Positions 10,501 through 18,870 of a DNA stretch of 64,000 bases are shown one piece after another. Made by a program: the position numbers and the translations under genes. The DNA is from Leptospira limi (GTDB lineage: Bacteria; Spirochaetota; Leptospiria; Leptospirales; Leptospiraceae), in contig NZ_JAMQPV010000001.1 of assembly GCF_026151395.1 (NCBI RefSeq), forward strand, positions 186,001-250,000, read 5' to 3'. Every line of letters starts with the position of its first letter. Within the stretch, counting starts at the first letter, position 1. The notes under the pieces were generated by a model. The model saw only the letters and a list, made by a program, of their open reading frames with translations, did no database searches and was not told where the DNA came from.

Positions 10501-12590
10501 CCAGGATCTTTTGTTCGATAATCAAAATTGACTCCTTCTGATTTCGAAGCAAATCTTTTCACTTCTACAACTTTTTTTGTTAGTTGGTTACTTCTGAAGA
10601 AATATTTTCCAATTCCTTGAGATAAAACAGAAGTCCAATCATTATAGATGATGTAAGCTTTTAAATCATCACCAGCGACAGCTTTTCCATTTGCATCTAC
10701 TGCAATTGTTGTAAACTGAAAAGGTTTGTCTAAAGACTGGTAACGATCTTTACATTTTAATCCAACATAGGTTTCGGATGGTTGGTATGGGATATTAGCC
10801 GATTTTGTAACAGTTTTTCCATCTACATCAAAAACTGATGATTCTACAACTAAGTGAAAAGGGTCGGCAATTTCGATTTCTTCTCCATCGGTAACAAATT
10901 TACGAGTTAAAGATTTGATAGGTATATCAAGTTTATAATTTCCTTGGTTATCTAATACACCTTCTGATCCAGCTACATAATCTGAATTACCGTCACTATA
11001 TTCATCTTCATAGTCATACCATGTCTCAGAAAAATCAAAACTTGGAAATTGTTCAAACGAAACAAAACGATTACGTTTTAAAACTGAATAACTTACTTTG
11101 GCACCTGCCATAGGAGCGCCAAACATGTATTTACCTTCAACGGTTCCTTTGATATTCTCATTTTTTTTGGCAAGTTTCGCTAACGAAACATTTACCATAA
11201 AATTCACTGGTCGAAACTCTTCTACTTGGAAGGTATCATATGTGACGGAATCATTATCACCTTGGATCGAGATGGATACCGAATAATGCCCTAAACCTGC
11301 ATCATCCGAAACAACATAACTGGAGACAACACCACCTTGTGAAGTAGTTGTTGTATTTTGATTTGAAACTTCTTTACCTTGTGAATCTCTAATTTTTACG
11401 TGTACGGATTTAGAAGCAAATGGTACCAATGTTCCATTTTTTCGCTCCGTAAGATAAGCTTTGATTTCCACTCGATCACCAGGTCGGTACAACTTTCGGT
11501 CAAAGTATATTTTCCCTTTGACGTGATCATCAGAATTGTATTCGGAATAACCATCAATATGTGTCTGGTTAAAATGTAGAAATGCTTTGTCTCCGGCTGG
11601 TTCTTCTGCAATCAAAACAGAATATTCCATTAATTTATTATTTGCAATCGCTGGAACAGTACAATAACCATCTTGGTCTGTTTTACAATTTCCCTTTAAA
11701 CTCCCTTTGACATATAAACTGATATTTGTATTTGCTACTGGAACTGCATTGGACAATGTATGGATCCAAACATGCAATTTATTAGGATCTTCCTTTGTGG
11801 TAATACCCAAATTTGTTGATTGTAAAAAGATACTTTCAATCTTGTAACGTTCTTCATTACTTTCATCAACAACAGTAGCACCTAATTCTAAAGCAAGCCA
11901 ACCTTTGCTATTCGGTTTGGAACCAAAATAGGAGTCGATGTCCATTCCTTGGTTTCTGTATGAATTAACTTTTTCACCTGATTTCCATGTAGAAGTTTTC
12001 CAACTCAATTCTTTATCATAACTATAGTAACCACTTCCTAAACTTGCAATCGCATTGACCAAAATAGGAACTGTAATTGTTGCTGATCTAACTTTAAAAT
12101 CAGGGACATTGGCAATTGCAATTGGTAACACTTTGTTTAAGTTCGATTCAAATATATTTTCATTGAATAAGGAAAATGAAGGTCTACGAATCATCTTCGG
12201 CAAAGTAAAACTAACAGGATTTTCGAGAAAACAATCGTTAGTTGCATAAAATTTAGAAATTGTAATTTGGTATTCGACATTTTCATCGAAATTCCAATGA
12301 TCTAATGAGAATTCACGACTAATAAAAGATGATCCAAAATTTGATTCAACGGATGGTTTAGGAGTAATGGTAACTGCTTCCACTAAATCCGAAAATTCAG
12401 TGTCTTCCGAAACAAAGATTTTATAATCCCATAAATTATCTAAATATTTTAAATCCGTTGTATCTAATTTTACTTCTAAGCGGCAACTACTTGGAAAAAT
12501 TGTGCGTTTGATGGATTTAAAAACGCCACTAATTGATTGGCATGAAACGAAGAAAAACAACATCAAAAACCATAGAATCAACTTACGCAT
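7521..12590 (-). CDS. yfhM: Bacterial alpha-2-macroglobulin lipoprotein
   Basis: This 1689-residue protein has a lipoprotein signal ending F-V-S-C at Cys17. It consists of repeated macroglobulin-type beta domains, a bait-like region, and the thioester motif C-M-E-Q with the reactive Cys at about residue 1193, followed by an alpha-helical thioester domain. Such proteins sit in the periplasm, trap invading proteases covalently and protect the envelope. The length is close to that of E. coli YfhM (about 1650 aa). It is the first gene of a minus-strand operon with pbpC and the sulfatase-like gene. The first partner is the known genomic association, and the sulfatase-like gene is additional. Confidence 0.93.
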   Translation of the reverse strand: MRKLILWFLMLFFFVSCQSISGVFKSIKRTIFPSSCRLEVKLDTTDLKYLDNLWDYKIFVSEDTEFSDLVEAVTITPKPSVESNFGSSFISREFSLDHWNFDENVEYQITISKFYATNDCFLENPVSFTLPKMIRRPSFSLFNENIFESNLNKVLPIAIANVPDFKVRSATITVPILVNAIASLGSGYYSYDKELSWKTSTWKSGEKVNSYRNQGMDIDSYFGSKPNSKGWLALELGATVVDESNEERYKIESIFLQSTNLGITTKEDPNKLHVWIHTLSNAVPVANTNISLYVKGSLKGNCKTDQDGYCTVPAIANNKLMEYSVLIAEEPAGDKAFLHFNQTHIDGYSEYNSDDHVKGKIYFDRKLYRPGDRVEIKAYLTERKNGTLVPFASKSVHVKIRDSQGKEVSNQNTTTTSQGGVVSSYVVSDDAGLGHYSVSISIQGDNDSVTYDTFQVEEFRPVNFMVNVSLAKLAKKNENIKGTVEGKYMFGAPMAGAKVSYSVLKRNRFVSFEQFPSFDFSETWYDYEDEYSDGNSDYVAGSEGVLDNQGNYKLDIPIKSLTRKFVTDGEEIEIADPFHLVVESSVFDVDGKTVTKSANIPYQPSETYVGLKCKDRYQSLDKPFQFTTIAVDANGKAVAGDDLKAYIIYNDWTSVLSQGIGKYFFRSNQLTKKVVEVKRFASKSEGVNFDYRTKDPGSYTILVLNKDKVFSRVDFYAYQKESYYTWDFRGDDSIELRSDKNEYKIGDKAKILIKSPLQNARVIVTVERDSIYYKKSFLMKGNSAPIEIPIEDIYLPNVEVNVVLLSGRLSAPEGLSGEDIKEFNEQDLGAPKAKTGSITLKVDLGTKIAPVTVSTDKPEYQPREQVKLAIKTTPGAELTISVADRGVLDLVGYSFQSPIQIFYQYWYNVIKTFELRSMIIKHYLYANKGDSPGGDYGEDSGGGFSADSESGARKDFRLTAYWNPVVIADQNGEANLNFTLPDNLTTFRVMVASASNGKYGVTNSEFLVKKNLVLQKSVARFIRVGDSLELGGSITNNTKVNGKFKYKIESKFLNDEKKWTSIELNAGQTKEVLKTFQISESQFIKLKQNKPNEDIQLTYQISVEPENEGTFLSFKKSDLSDSLLVTLPIKEFDPVTSVQFSGYTDSEFKTSIPFPKKDSILLNKGSLDIRISGTALTALKSAFDFYESNPYFCMEQRTSAYLLSLSSGELLREFQYKAPSKDAYDFNQIEKLFLDEMSEFQTYNGGFKLWKSYGRSGYPYLTAYVISVMQLGKEKGKRTNSIAYQSGIKFLESYIKSPTETSIDSYQTLSLIYSVFVKEKKDVSSLEKTLIDHFEELNPKSRGIFLTAYADFHKIDSYLSDPTFKKLYEDFVSYIEYDKELFIVKPMKKNPDEYFYYSYYNTSSVLGNYLRLLLRVDSKNPRMVQLVNAIMMDRNRSFWTDSHSVGTIALALSEYRNRFEATKSETEGEVVFGEKTIIDESFSPTSDSIFKEEISFDRLFDGNSVSTKPITFKRTSAEGRLYFQTRLMYVPVKETTQEKFNGLEIKKTMYRIDGRDSDGNPNLKEVSNLQRGSTYLIKLKVLSKKDQAFVIVIDPIPSHTEIVNTSFLTEKSSDAEDADVTESSYGQYTEYRDDRVIFSDDFLRKGETEYKYILRPVAKGNSILPASKTFLMYHPQFYGNTSSLRVKVE

Positions 12591-12736
12591 ACAAACTCCA
12601 AAAACCGAATGTTCTCTGTTCTACGATTGTTGGTTAAACTTGCCAAGTCTTTCCTGAATGAAAGAGAATTTCTTTCCAATTTTTTTTTCTGTTATCCTGA
12701 AATTCGCTATGCTTTCAAAATTATTACTTTGGATTA

Positions 12737-13171
12737 ATGGTGATGTCACTCTTTGCTTACAAAAAACAATACCGATCATTAAATGCGCCGTCTTCCATAC
12801 CTACCGGAAATTTTCAAATCCAATGGTTAGGTCCAAAATGGTTTCAATGGACTTCCAAAACTGGACTACAATATTTGCATTTTCGAAATTGGTGGGGCAA
12901 GTCCTTTCGTGGGAATGAAACGGCAACAAACTTGTTTTTACAATCTGGTGAGACAACATTCCAAGAAAAATTCAGGATGTTGGTATCCTTGGAAAAATCA
13001 CCAATTGATGGCCAAACTTCTTTATTTTTACGTTATACAAATGAAGCACCATTCCCTTGGCCATTTATTGTGGATGAATTTCGAGTTTTAAGTGATGGTA
13101 CATTATTAGGTATGAGTTATCCAAAATTTGCGCCATCACTCGCCTTACCTTTTCTCATCCAAAAACAATAG
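12737..13171 (+). CDS. Hypothetical protein, Trp/Phe-rich
   Basis: This 144-residue ORF could start at the ATG at 12737 or at a second ATG at 12743. It has no signal peptide or transmembrane helix. A central segment rich in Trp and Phe (F-Q-W-T-S, then R-N-W-W-G-K-S-F) and a later F-x-V-D-E-F-R-V-L-S-D-G-T-L-L-G-M-S-Y pattern suggest a compact beta-barrel, possibly a small hydrophobic-ligand-binding protein. I do not recognise the family. It is isolated between the minus-strand envelope operon and the hybrid kinase, and has its own 146-bp upstream region. Confidence 0.55.
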   Translation: MVMSLFAYKKQYRSLNAPSSIPTGNFQIQWLGPKWFQWTSKTGLQYLHFRNWWGKSFRGNETATNLFLQSGETTFQEKFRMLVSLEKSPIDGQTSLFLRYTNEAPFPWPFIVDEFRVLSDGTLLGMSYPKFAPSLALPFLIQKQ

Positions 13172-13215
13172 TACAGTTTGTAAAAACACTATCTTTCCCG
13201 AATTTTTTTCGTCCC

Positions 13216-15600
13216 ATGGAAAGTATGGCAACTCACCCTTCCCTCGAAATCCAAATATTGTCAGATTTTGAGGATATTGTGTTTTCGATAGGATATCCAA
13301 AATTAGAAATTCTTTATACAAGTCCTTCCATTAAGATACTCACAGGTTATGATAGTGAGTATTTTTTAAAAAACAAACAATCGTGGCAAAATTTTATTTA
13401 TAAGAATGATAGAAACTTAATCAAACACGCGCTAAAATCGATTCGCAAAAATAAGAAATTTCGTCTTAGAATTAGAATTTTAACCAAGGATAATCAAATC
13501 AAATACATTGAATGCAGAGGAAGATTAATTCATAATCCATTAAATGATTCGTATCGTATTGATGGAATAGTTACAGATATTTCTGATTTACTTCCGTTAC
13601 AAAACTTATTCGCAGATGAGTCAGTTGACGCCAAACATCTATTATTCGAAAATAACATCATTTTTAATGGTACTCAAGATTCCATGTTTTTAATTGAATT
13701 GATGGAAACTGAACAATTTATCATCCGACGTATCAATTTAGCTTATGAAAAATCAACCGGGATCACACAGACGATGATCCAAGGAAAAACTCCTATTGAA
13801 CTTTTAGGGGAAGAAGTTGGAAATGTAGTTATCAATAATTTTAAAAGAGCAATCCAAGCTAAAAAAACTATCTCTTACGAAGAGAGTTTTGCGATGCCTG
13901 CAGGAAAAAAAATTTGGATCACAGAACTCACACCAGTTGAAGTTGATGGACAATTTAAATATATTGTAGGTGCCAGTAAAGATATTACAGAACAAAAATT
14001 AGCTGAAAATGCACTTAAAGAATATAATGAAAGATATTCGCTTATATTAGAGGTTAGCTCCGATGGATGGTTTGACTGGGATCTAATCAATAATACAGTT
14101 ATTTATTCTAGAAGGTGGTGGTTGGAATTTGGCAATAATGAAAAACCCGAAAATGTTCCAATAGGATATTGGCAAAGTTTGATCCATCCTGACGATGTAG
14201 GTTGGGTAAGTGAATTTTTAGAGAATATATTATCCTCACAAAGAGAAACATTTGAATTTACTTTCCAAATGAAAAAACGTAAAGGGAATTACGTTCATGT
14301 ATTATCTAGATGTTATATCCAAAGAGATGCGTCTGGAAACAAGATACGAATGTTAGGTTCTAATACAGATCTTACAGAAACAAAAAAAATAGAGTATACA
14401 TTACGTCATGCAAAGGAATTAGCTGAGGCTGCGAATTTAGCGAAGGGTAATTTTTTGGCAAATATGAGTCACGAAATTAGAACTCCGCTAAATGGAATCA
14501 TTGGTTTTACTGAACTTTTGCTCAATTCTCCACTACAAGAAGAACAAAAAGAATATCTAAAAAATATATTTTTATCAGGAAAAAGTTTATTAGAGTTAGT
14601 AAATCAAATTCTTGATTTTTCTAAAATTGACTCTGGCAAAATTGAATTTGAATCCATTAGTACAAATCTGAAGGATTTAGCACAATCAACGGTAGATTTA
14701 TTTCAAGTTTCGGCAGCTACTAAAGGAATCGCATTACAGTTAAATATCGATGAAAATTTGCCAACCTATCTTGCATTAGATCCATTACGAATACGTCAAA
14801 TCTTATCTAATTTAATTGGCAATGCTATTAAGTTTACCCATGAAGGTTCCGTGAACGTAACAATCATTCAAAAAGAAAAAATTGGAGAGATTGTAACCAT
14901 TGAGTTTGAAGTAGCTGATACAGGAATTGGAATCGACATGAATTCTAAATCAAAACTCTTTGACACGTTTTCGCAAGCAGATACATCCATTACAAGAAAG
15001 TACGGTGGCACTGGACTTGGATTATCAATTACGAATGAACTATTATTAAAAATGAATTCACAACTCGACATTAAAAGTGAATTAAATGTAGGTAGTAAGT
15101 TTAGTTTTACATTGAAATTAGAATCGAAATCCATCGGAGAGACTGCTAAATCTATATTCATTGAAAAACCTTCAACAAACGACGAAATAACCAAAATCCA
15201 AAAACCAGAATTTCAGAATGATATCCTAGTTGTAGAAGATAATGAATTGAATCGTAAACTATTATCCAAATTATTACAAAAAAAATACCCTAATGTTAGT
15301 TTGCGTTATGCGGTAGATGGAGTAGATGCACTAGAAAAATTTCAAATCAAAAAACCTGATCTTATCATAATGGATTTACAAATGCCAATTATGGACGGAT
15401 ACACTGCCACAATTGAAATTAGAAAATTAGAAAAGGATCAAATCAAAAAAACCCCAATTGTTGCTTTAACAGCAGGGGCGTTTTATTCTGTTAAAGATTC
15501 GGCGATGGAATCTGGAATGGATGATTTTTTGACCAAACCAATTTCCGCCGCCTACCTGTATGAAACTGTTGAAAAATGGTTAACTTCAGGCCGCGTGTAA
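13216..15600 (+). CDS. Cytoplasmic multi-PAS hybrid histidine kinase
   Basis: No transmembrane segments are visible, so this is a soluble sensor. The order is PAS (about 10-130), PAS with PAC (about 150-260), PAS_3-like (about 270-390), HisKA with phospho-acceptor His419 in M-S-H-E-I-R-T-P, then HATPase with N-A-I-K-F-T, D-T-G-I-G-I and G-G-T-G-L-G-L. A C-terminal receiver follows, with acidic residues V-V-E-D-N and phospho-acceptor Asp720 in M-D-L-Q-M-P. There is no HPt domain, so a separate phosphotransfer protein is expected. PAS domains can hold a redox or ligand cue, but none can be identified here. Its 3' end overlaps ahpF (convergent) by 15 bp. Confidence 0.92.
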   Translation: MESMATHPSLEIQILSDFEDIVFSIGYPKLEILYTSPSIKILTGYDSEYFLKNKQSWQNFIYKNDRNLIKHALKSIRKNKKFRLRIRILTKDNQIKYIECRGRLIHNPLNDSYRIDGIVTDISDLLPLQNLFADESVDAKHLLFENNIIFNGTQDSMFLIELMETEQFIIRRINLAYEKSTGITQTMIQGKTPIELLGEEVGNVVINNFKRAIQAKKTISYEESFAMPAGKKIWITELTPVEVDGQFKYIVGASKDITEQKLAENALKEYNERYSLILEVSSDGWFDWDLINNTVIYSRRWWLEFGNNEKPENVPIGYWQSLIHPDDVGWVSEFLENILSSQRETFEFTFQMKKRKGNYVHVLSRCYIQRDASGNKIRMLGSNTDLTETKKIEYTLRHAKELAEAANLAKGNFLANMSHEIRTPLNGIIGFTELLLNSPLQEEQKEYLKNIFLSGKSLLELVNQILDFSKIDSGKIEFESISTNLKDLAQSTVDLFQVSAATKGIALQLNIDENLPTYLALDPLRIRQILSNLIGNAIKFTHEGSVNVTIIQKEKIGEIVTIEFEVADTGIGIDMNSKSKLFDTFSQADTSITRKYGGTGLGLSITNELLLKMNSQLDIKSELNVGSKFSFTLKLESKSIGETAKSIFIEKPSTNDEITKIQKPEFQNDILVVEDNELNRKLLSKLLQKKYPNVSLRYAVDGVDALEKFQIKKPDLIIMDLQMPIMDGYTATIEIRKLEKDQIKKTPIVALTAGAFYSVKDSAMESGMDDFLTKPISAAYLYETVEKWLTSGRV

Positions 15601-17145
15601 AAGATACTCAAAAGCACTAATTGCTGCTTTTGCACCTTCTCCCATGGCAATGATAATTTGTTTGTAGGGAGTGTTGGTAACATCTCCACAAGCAAATATG
15701 CCATCCACATTGGTTTTACATTTTTCATCGACCAAAATTTCTCCAAACCGATTGGTAGCAACTAAATCTTTCACAAAACTACTGTTTGGTACAAGTCCAA
15801 TTTGGACAAATACACCATCTAAAGGAATTGTAGAAATCTGTTCTGTCGATCGATCTTTGTAGGTTAATCCTGTCACTTTATCTTCGCCAGTTTGGATTTC
15901 TGTTGTCTGCGCTTTAATTAGAGTTTTTATATTGGGCGAGCTAGCCACTTTATCTAATAATACTTTGTCTGCGTTTAATTTATCACCAAACTCAACCAAA
16001 GTGACAGATTTTACAATCCCACTGAGATCAAGAGCTGCTTCCACTCCAGAGTTACCACCACCAACAACAGCCACATCTTTATCTTTAAAAAATGGACCAT
16101 CACAATGGGGACAGTATGCAACTCCTTTGCCAACATACTCCTTTTCACCAGGCACATTCAGTTCTCTCCACTTAGCACCTGTTGAAAGGATAACTGTTTT
16201 TGTATGGATTTTTTCACCTGTATTCAAATGAATGATTTTGATTTGCCCTGGTTCAATCTTTTGTACTCGTACATTTTCTTTTTTCTTAATCTGATTTTTA
16301 TCAAGCTGATCAGCTAACACATGAGTTAGTTCTGGACCTGTTGTATAAGGAATAGAAATGATATTTTCTATACCCAATGTATCCTTTACTTGCCCACCCA
16401 ATCGATCTGCAATGACAAGGGTATTCAATCCTTTTCTTGCTGCGTAAACTGCAGCAGTCACTCCCGATGGGCCACCGCCAATTACGGTAACATCATAAAT
16501 TTGTTTTGGACTTTCCATTTCCTCGTTCGAATCAATTGCGGAAGGAACGGAATATAATTCCAAAAGTTTATCAAAGATAACAGATGCTTCTGCTTTTCCA
16601 CTTAGGAACCGTTCCCCATTTAAGTAAACAGCAGGTACTCCTTGGATATTCCTTTCTTTTACCAAGTCTGGATACATCGCGCCATCAATCATATTGTGAG
16701 AAATGTTAGAGTTCACCAAGGCAAAACTATTTAAGGTTTGCACAACCTCTGGACAATTATGACAATCTAGAGATATAAAGGTTTCAAATCGAAATTCACC
16801 ATTTAACTTCGAAACGGCGGACAAAATCCCTTCTTCTAATTTGATCGGATTTCCACCTGATTGTAGGATCGCTAGAATAAAAGATGTGAATTCGTAGCCC
16901 ATTGGGATTCCAGAAAAATGGATTCCTGTTGGGTTACCGTTCGACAATATGGAAAACCGGAGTCCATCAGACAAATCATTTGAGTTTTCAAGTTTTATAA
17001 GTGGACTCAATGACAAAATATCATTTAGAAAACTAACAAGTTCTTCTCTTTTTTCATGTTCACCAGAATACAATTGAATTGTTATCGGGTTTTTAATTCT
17101 TTCAAAATATTGTTTTACTTGTTGTTTTGTTGATTCATCTAACAT
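15586..17145 (-). CDS. ahpF: Alkyl hydroperoxide reductase subunit F
   Basis: This 519-residue flavoprotein passes electrons from NADH to AhpC. The N-terminal tandem thioredoxin-like domain carries the C128-H-N-C131 redox pair. The FAD-binding motif V-I-G-G-G-P-S-G starts near 221. The catalytic disulfide is C345-P-H-C348, and an NADH-binding V-V-G-G-G-N-S-G motif follows. Cysteine spacing agrees with enteric AhpF (129/132 and 345/348). A strong AGGAGG lies just before the ATG. It is downstream of ahpC with a hairpin between them. The 3' end overlaps the convergent hybrid kinase. Confidence 0.96.
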   Translation of the reverse strand: MLDESTKQQVKQYFERIKNPITIQLYSGEHEKREELVSFLNDILSLSPLIKLENSNDLSDGLRFSILSNGNPTGIHFSGIPMGYEFTSFILAILQSGGNPIKLEEGILSAVSKLNGEFRFETFISLDCHNCPEVVQTLNSFALVNSNISHNMIDGAMYPDLVKERNIQGVPAVYLNGERFLSGKAEASVIFDKLLELYSVPSAIDSNEEMESPKQIYDVTVIGGGPSGVTAAVYAARKGLNTLVIADRLGGQVKDTLGIENIISIPYTTGPELTHVLADQLDKNQIKKKENVRVQKIEPGQIKIIHLNTGEKIHTKTVILSTGAKWRELNVPGEKEYVGKGVAYCPHCDGPFFKDKDVAVVGGGNSGVEAALDLSGIVKSVTLVEFGDKLNADKVLLDKVASSPNIKTLIKAQTTEIQTGEDKVTGLTYKDRSTEQISTIPLDGVFVQIGLVPNSSFVKDLVATNRFGEILVDEKCKTNVDGIFACGDVTNTPYKQIIIAMGEGAKAAISAFEYLLHAA

Positions 17146-17159
17146 AACTTCCTCCTAGT

Positions 17160-17182
17160 TTAGGCGGGTAAAACCCGCCTAA
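17160..17182 (-). promoter_or_regulatory. Intercistronic hairpin between ahpC and ahpF
   Basis: Perfect 10-bp arms TTAGGCGGGT (17160-17169) and ACCCGCCTAA (17173-17182) with a 3-nt loop form a very stable stem directly after the ahpC stop codon and just before the ahpF ribosome-binding site. In the ahp direction no U-run follows, so it is more likely a processing or attenuating stem than a full terminator. Read on the plus strand it is followed by a T-rich tract and could stop antisense transcription. Confidence 0.6.
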
Positions 17183-17188
17183 TTTTAT

Positions 17189-17752
17189 TTAGATTTTTCC
17201 TACCAAGTCAAGACCTGGCTTCAATGTTGTATTACCTGGTTTCCACTTTGCAGGACATACTTCTCCGTCGTTGTTTGCAACATATTGAGCAGCTTGTACT
17301 TTACGAACCAACTCTTCCGCTGATCTTCCGATTCCAAGATCGTGGATCTCAGCAGTTTTGATGACTCCTTCTGGGTTCACTACGAATGTTCCTCTGAGTG
17401 CTTGACCATCGTCTTCAATCATAACTCCGAATCCTCTTGTGATTTTTCCTGAGGCATCACCTAACATTGGGAATTTGATTTTTTTGATTGTGTCACTTGC
17501 TTCATGCCATGCTTTGTGAACAAAATGAGTATCTGTTGAAACAGAATATACTTCTACACCCATCTTTTGAAGTTCTTCGTAATAATCTGCTACATCACCA
17601 AGTTCAGTTGGGCAAACAAAGGTAAAGTCTGCTGGATAAAAAACGAAAACAGACCACTTTCCAAGTACGTCTTTTTTACTAATTTTTTTAAAGGCACCGT
17701 TGTGAAAAGCTTCCGTTGTAAAGTCTGGAATTTGTGTGTTGATATTGGACAT
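17189..17752 (-). CDS. ahpC: Peroxiredoxin AhpC
   Basis: This is a typical 2-Cys peroxiredoxin of 187 aa, the same length as E. coli AhpC. The peroxidatic Cys47 lies in F-V-C-P-T-E and the resolving Cys166 in E-V-C-P-A-K-W. It reduces hydrogen peroxide and organic hydroperoxides and is recycled by AhpF, encoded directly downstream. An AAGGAG sequence precedes the ATG. The gene lies downstream of oxyR on the same strand with a 111-bp gap that holds a 38-bp palindrome. Confidence 0.97.
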   Translation of the reverse strand: MSNINTQIPDFTTEAFHNGAFKKISKKDVLGKWSVFVFYPADFTFVCPTELGDVADYYEELQKMGVEVYSVSTDTHFVHKAWHEASDTIKKIKFPMLGDASGKITRGFGVMIEDDGQALRGTFVVNPEGVIKTAEIHDLGIGRSAEELVRKVQAAQYVANNDGEVCPAKWKPGNTTLKPGLDLVGKI

Positions 17753-17793
17753 TCAAAATTCTCCTTTTCTTGTTAAGAAGAATATAGTCCATT

Positions 17794-17831
17794 TTAGATC
17801 ATTTGTAAAATAAATGTTATAAATGATCTAA
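17794..17831. promoter_or_regulatory. 38-bp palindrome upstream of ahpC, candidate OxyR operator
   Basis: Eleven-base arms (TTAGATCATTT at 17794-17804, AAATGATCTAA at 17821-17831) surround a 16-nt AT-rich spacer that is itself partly symmetric. It lies 42 bp before the ahpC start and after the oxyR stop. A dyad of about 38 bp is the size expected for a tetrameric OxyR site. The alternative is an oxyR transcript terminator, which the AT-rich stem makes less likely. Confidence 0.5.
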
Positions 17832-17863
17832 TTTATAAAAACTATGAGAATGATTGATCGGAT

Positions 17864-18781
17864 CTAATCTTGGCCTATGGACACCCCAATGACTTTGAAT
17901 TTCTCTTTTTTATGGTACTCTTTTGGGATCACACTCAGAATTAAATTTGTAAGTTTATTTAAGATTTTTGTTTTATAAAATCCTTTTTTATATACCAAAC
18001 TGATTTCTCTTGCTGGTTCAGGTGTTTGAAAAGGAACTATTCGTTCCGAAACCTTATCAACTGCTAATTTTGGTAATAAGGTAACTCCAATCCCCATATC
18101 CACCATCCGCTTTAAGGTTTCAACACTTCCACTTTCAATTTTTGCTAAAGCATTCCGATTACAAATCTTCAAAGATTGGTGGCGAAAACAATGTTCTTCT
18201 CCTAAAACCAATAATGGATACTTTTCAATATGCTTCATTGAAACTGAAGTAGATTTCTCTTTTGCATCCTTTGGGTAATATACAACAAATGGTTCATAAT
18301 AAAGTTGGTGTTCAACGATATTGGAAATTTTGAGTGGAGTTGCAAGGATTCCTAAATCAATCTCTTCCGATTCCAATTTTTCAATGATGGTAAGTGTTGG
18401 TAATTCAGAAATTCGAAAATTAACTTTCGGAAATTCAGATTGTAACTTTTTATAAATCGATGGTATTAAATAATTACTCACTGTCGGTATGATACCGAGT
18501 GATATATTCCCTGCGGGTTCATCTTTCCATTGACCAGCAATTTCAAATAATTTGTCAGCTTCCTTCAAAGTTGATTTTGCTTGTTCGACAACTTCTTTAC
18601 CTAATTTTGTTGTGATGATAGGATTTTTTTTTCGATCAAATAAATCAAAACCAAGTTCTTGTTCTACTTTTTGGATCTGTAAACTTAAAGTAGGCTGAGC
18701 AACTAAACAATGTTCGGCGGCTTTTGCAAAACTCTTAAACTGATCTAAAGCTACTATGTATCGAAGTTGAGTAATTGTCAT
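17864..18781 (-). CDS. oxyR: LysR-family peroxide sensor OxyR
   Basis: The N-terminal winged helix (residues 1-60, starting M-T-I-T-Q-L-R-Y-I-V) is typical of LysR regulators. The effector domain contains E-H-C198-F-R-H-Q-S-L-K-I-C207. This matches the OxyR redox pair Cys199/Cys208 of E. coli in both position and nine-residue spacing. Oxidation to a disulfide would switch the protein to its activating form. Unusually for the family, ahpC lies downstream on the same strand and not divergently. The gene is divergent from a SpoIIE phosphatase gene. Confidence 0.92.
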   Translation of the reverse strand: MTITQLRYIVALDQFKSFAKAAEHCLVAQPTLSLQIQKVEQELGFDLFDRKKNPIITTKLGKEVVEQAKSTLKEADKLFEIAGQWKDEPAGNISLGIIPTVSNYLIPSIYKKLQSEFPKVNFRISELPTLTIIEKLESEEIDLGILATPLKISNIVEHQLYYEPFVVYYPKDAKEKSTSVSMKHIEKYPLLVLGEEHCFRHQSLKICNRNALAKIESGSVETLKRMVDMGIGVTLLPKLAVDKVSERIVPFQTPEPAREISLVYKKGFYKTKILNKLTNLILSVIPKEYHKKEKFKVIGVSIGQD

Positions 18782-18870
18782 AAATTTCCTTAAAAAAACG
18801 ATCCTTTCATGGCTTAATCCAAAATTGAACTTGCATTCCCTTCAAACTACAATATCTTTAGCGGATAGCA

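Noticed and set aside
17160..17182. The ahpC-ahpF hairpin as an intrinsic terminator of the ahp operon
   Set aside because: No T-run follows in the ahp direction; the T-rich tract is on the other side. It is treated as an intercistronic stem.
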